Part shown: one piece after another, positions 33,174 through 34,246 of the stretch
Layout: each line of letters begins with the position of its first letter
Numbering within the stretch: the stretch's first letter is position 1
Origin: a virus
DNA length: 34,246 bases
Strand: one strand, 5' to 3'
IMG/VR virus record: IMGVR_UViG_3300027704_003403
Location: 1-34,246 of that record
Notes under the pieces: model-generated
Told to the model about the DNA's origin: nothing
Database searches by the model: none
Seen by the model: only the letters and a program-made list of their open reading frames with translations
Made by a program: the position numbers and the translations under genes

Positions 33174-33206
33174 AAAGGGGGATAGTTGGTAGCTATCTCC
33201 TTTTTT
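33174..33206 (+). terminator. Rho-independent terminator after the fibre gene
   Basis: GGGGATAG (33178-33185) pairs with CTATCTCC (33193-33200) with one G-U pair, extended by AAAG with CTTT-like T-rich pairing, then TTTTTT (33201-33206). It closes the late fibre transcript. Confidence 0.85.
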
Positions 33207-33215
33207 CGTATATTG
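33186..33215 (+). promoter_or_regulatory. Bacteroidota-type promoter of the queD-queE group
   Basis: TTG (33186-33188) lies in the loop of the terminator just upstream; 20-nt spacer; TATATTG (33209-33215). The next ATG of a gene is 33266, giving a leader of about 45 nt. Confidence 0.68.
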
Positions 33216-33265
33216 TATTAATATAATGACAATAGTGTCGTAGCACCACTTTAAAAACACGTTAA

Positions 33266-33529
33266 ATGGAAAAGTTAAATAAAAAGGTTATGAAAGATCT
33301 CTATGATAGGGATACTAGAGAAAATGAATTCTACGCAGTAGAAGACTCAGATGCATTAAATGTAGCAGTTCAAGAATTGCCAGATGCAAAATTACACCAA
33401 CGAATAAGCTTTATTAAATCCGCAATAAGACTAGGAGCATGTGCTTTTGGTTTCTTTGGATTCTTTGAGTTAGGATTTATATTATTATTTTTAGCGGAAA
33501 TAGTTGGAATTGGTGAAGAATTAGTTTAA
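33266..33529 (+). CDS. Small single-helix membrane protein of unknown function
   Basis: 87 residues. The soluble N-terminal 50 residues are charged (VMKDLYDRDTRENEFYAVED); the C-terminal part holds a membrane segment of about 25 residues (GACAFGFFGFFELGFILLFL, then AEIVGI) and an acidic end. Not recognised. It is the first gene after the promoter and lies 8 nt before queD, so it may be unrelated to base modification and simply share the transcript. Confidence 0.65.
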   Translation: MEKLNKKVMKDLYDRDTRENEFYAVEDSDALNVAVQELPDAKLHQRISFIKSAIRLGACAFGFFGFFELGFILLFLAEIVGIGEELV

Positions 33530-33537
33530 ATTAAGTT

Positions 33538-34005
33538 ATGGGAAAATATCAATCAACTAAAGTATTCGATGGATTCAGTACAGTCTTTCGACAATGGAAA
33601 GCCGAAACAACTCATTGTAGATTTCTACATGGGTACGGCATCTCTTTTAAATTATGGTTTGAAGGAGATTTAGACGATCGAAATTGGGTTTGGGATTTTG
33701 GAGGAATGAAAAGAGCTAAAACCTTAATTGATGGAAAATCACCTAAGGCATGGATGGATTATATGTTTGACCATACTTACCTGGTAGCAGAGGATGATCC
33801 ATTTTTACCTGAAGCATTAAAGCTAGATAAGAAGGGTATAGCACAGGTTAGAATAGTACCTGCCACAGGAGCAGAGAAGTTCTCACAGTATATATATGAA
33901 AAGCTAGCTCCGTTCATAGAGACGGAAACTGAAGGAAGAGTTAAAGTTATAAAAGTAGAATTTAGAGAACACGGTAAAAACTCAGCATTATATGTCCCTA
34001 GGTAG
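33538..34005 (+). CDS. queD: QueD-like 6-carboxytetrahydropterin synthase, zinc site altered
   Basis: 155 residues. The core has HCRFLHGYGISFKLWFEGDL (catalytic Cys27), VWDFGGMKRAKTLI and WMDYMFDHTYLVAEDD, then a FREHGKNSALY end. These match the family that makes 6-carboxy-tetrahydropterin from dihydroneopterin triphosphate, the second step of preQ0 synthesis. The usual zinc ligands are three His (AAH, and HGH); here the HGH is HGY (Tyr33) and the AAH position reads TVF, so only His31 remains. I recall LHGY in a group of QueD-like proteins, so this may be a subfamily trait. queE overlaps the 3' end by 14 nt. Confidence 0.85.
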   Translation: MGKYQSTKVFDGFSTVFRQWKAETTHCRFLHGYGISFKLWFEGDLDDRNWVWDFGGMKRAKTLIDGKSPKAWMDYMFDHTYLVAEDDPFLPEALKLDKKGIAQVRIVPATGAEKFSQYIYEKLAPFIETETEGRVKVIKVEFREHGKNSALYVPR

Positions 34006-34246
34006 AATAGAAGATTATAATAAAAACTTACCGATTGTAGAAATATATACTGCAGTCCAGTCAGAAGGAAGTAGAGCAGGGTACCCTACAGTAGTAATTA
34101 GAACTACAGGGTGTACTCATAGATGTTATTTTGGAGAAGGTGGCTGGTGTGATAGCTGGTATACATCAATACATCCAGATAAAGGTCAATATAACTTTAA
34201 TGACATTATTAAAGCATATGAGAAAAATCCTCATATAAAAGAAATG
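33992..34246 (+). CDS. queE: QueE-like 7-carboxy-7-deazaguanine synthase (partial, runs off window)
   Basis: 85 residues are present; the rest lies beyond the window. It starts MSLGRIEDYNKNLPIVEIYT followed by VQSEGSRAGYPTVVIRTTGC, the typical QueE opening with the SEG loop. The radical SAM cluster motif is Cys41, Cys45 and Cys53: CX3CX7C rather than CX3CX2C, with YFGEGGW between the last two Cys and CDSWY after. The family rearranges 6-carboxy-tetrahydropterin into 7-carboxy-7-deazaguanine. The start ATG overlaps queD by 14 nt, which supports coupled expression. Confidence 0.87.
   Translation, partial: MSLGRIEDYNKNLPIVEIYTAVQSEGSRAGYPTVVIRTTGCTHRCYFGEGGWCDSWYTSIHPDKGQYNFNDIIKAYEKNPHIKEM

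Noticed and set aside
33226-33243. Five-codon ATG-to-TAG mini-frame in the leader of the 33266 gene
   Set aside because: Too short to support as a gene or leader peptide; no coding signal and no leader motif before it.
1-34246. CRISPR arrays, integrase, transposons, attachment sites, homing endonucleases, introns
   Set aside because: None were seen on reading both strands; repeats present are coding repeats within the tape measure and fibre genes.

Overview
This window is a stretch of an AT-rich genome of a contractile-tailed (T4-like) bacteriophage. All genes lie on the + strand and are packed with 0-40 nt gaps or short overlaps. The host is most likely a member of the Bacteroidota. The reasons are that Shine-Dalgarno sequences are almost absent and starts are preceded by A/T-rich leaders, and that five promoters have the form TTG-N19/20-TATATTG/A, which resembles the Bacteroidota primary sigma consensus (TTG ... 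TAnnTTTG). The taxonomy is inference; no search was run.

Layout. (1) 1-11261, tail module: end of the tail sheath gene, tail tube, a tail assembly chaperone whose second half is in another reading frame, a 1183-residue tape measure protein, a small protein, a tube-initiator-like baseplate protein, a LysM/gp53-like protein, a hub-like protein and an unknown protein. (2) 11317-20589, replication and recombination: a divergent family A DNA polymerase, an unknown late-type gene, a gp32-like SSB, a UvsX/RecA recombinase, a 2OG-Fe(II) oxygenase, a radical SAM/SPASM protein, a 5'-3' exonuclease, a small membrane protein, two nucleotidyltransferases and a DnaB/gp41-like helicase. (3) 20707-25815, nucleotide metabolism: NrdB, NrdA, a Calx-beta repeat virion protein inserted in the cluster, a 45-residue protein, thioredoxin and an unknown protein. 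(4) 25872-26912: QueC, a 47-residue protein and tRNA-Ala(UGC). (5) 26928-31331, a tightly overlapping operon: glycosyltransferase, SGNH hydrolase, APS-kinase-like kinase, HAD phosphatase, nucleotidyltransferase, DUF2061 membrane protein, carbamoyltransferase and a 42-residue protein. (6) 31360-33153: a repetitive fibre-like virion protein. (7) 33266-34246: a small membrane protein, QueD and the start of QueE.

Two transcription classes can be read from the sequence. Replication and metabolic genes follow the TTG-N19/20-TATATTR promoters. Structural genes follow a TATTTATA motif (1171, 1773/1779, 2795, 6372, 12653, 23417, 31335), which looks like the late promoter.

The most interesting content is metabolic. 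QueC, QueD and QueE together would make a 7-deazaguanine base, for DNA or tRNA modification, but each has a non-canonical metal or cluster site: QueC has lost all four zinc cysteines, QueD has lost two of three zinc histidines, and QueE has a CX3CX7C motif. Between QueC and QueDE sits the kinase/phosphatase/nucleotidyltransferase/carbamoyltransferase operon, a plausible pathway for an unusual activated small molecule or sugar put on DNA, virion or host surface.
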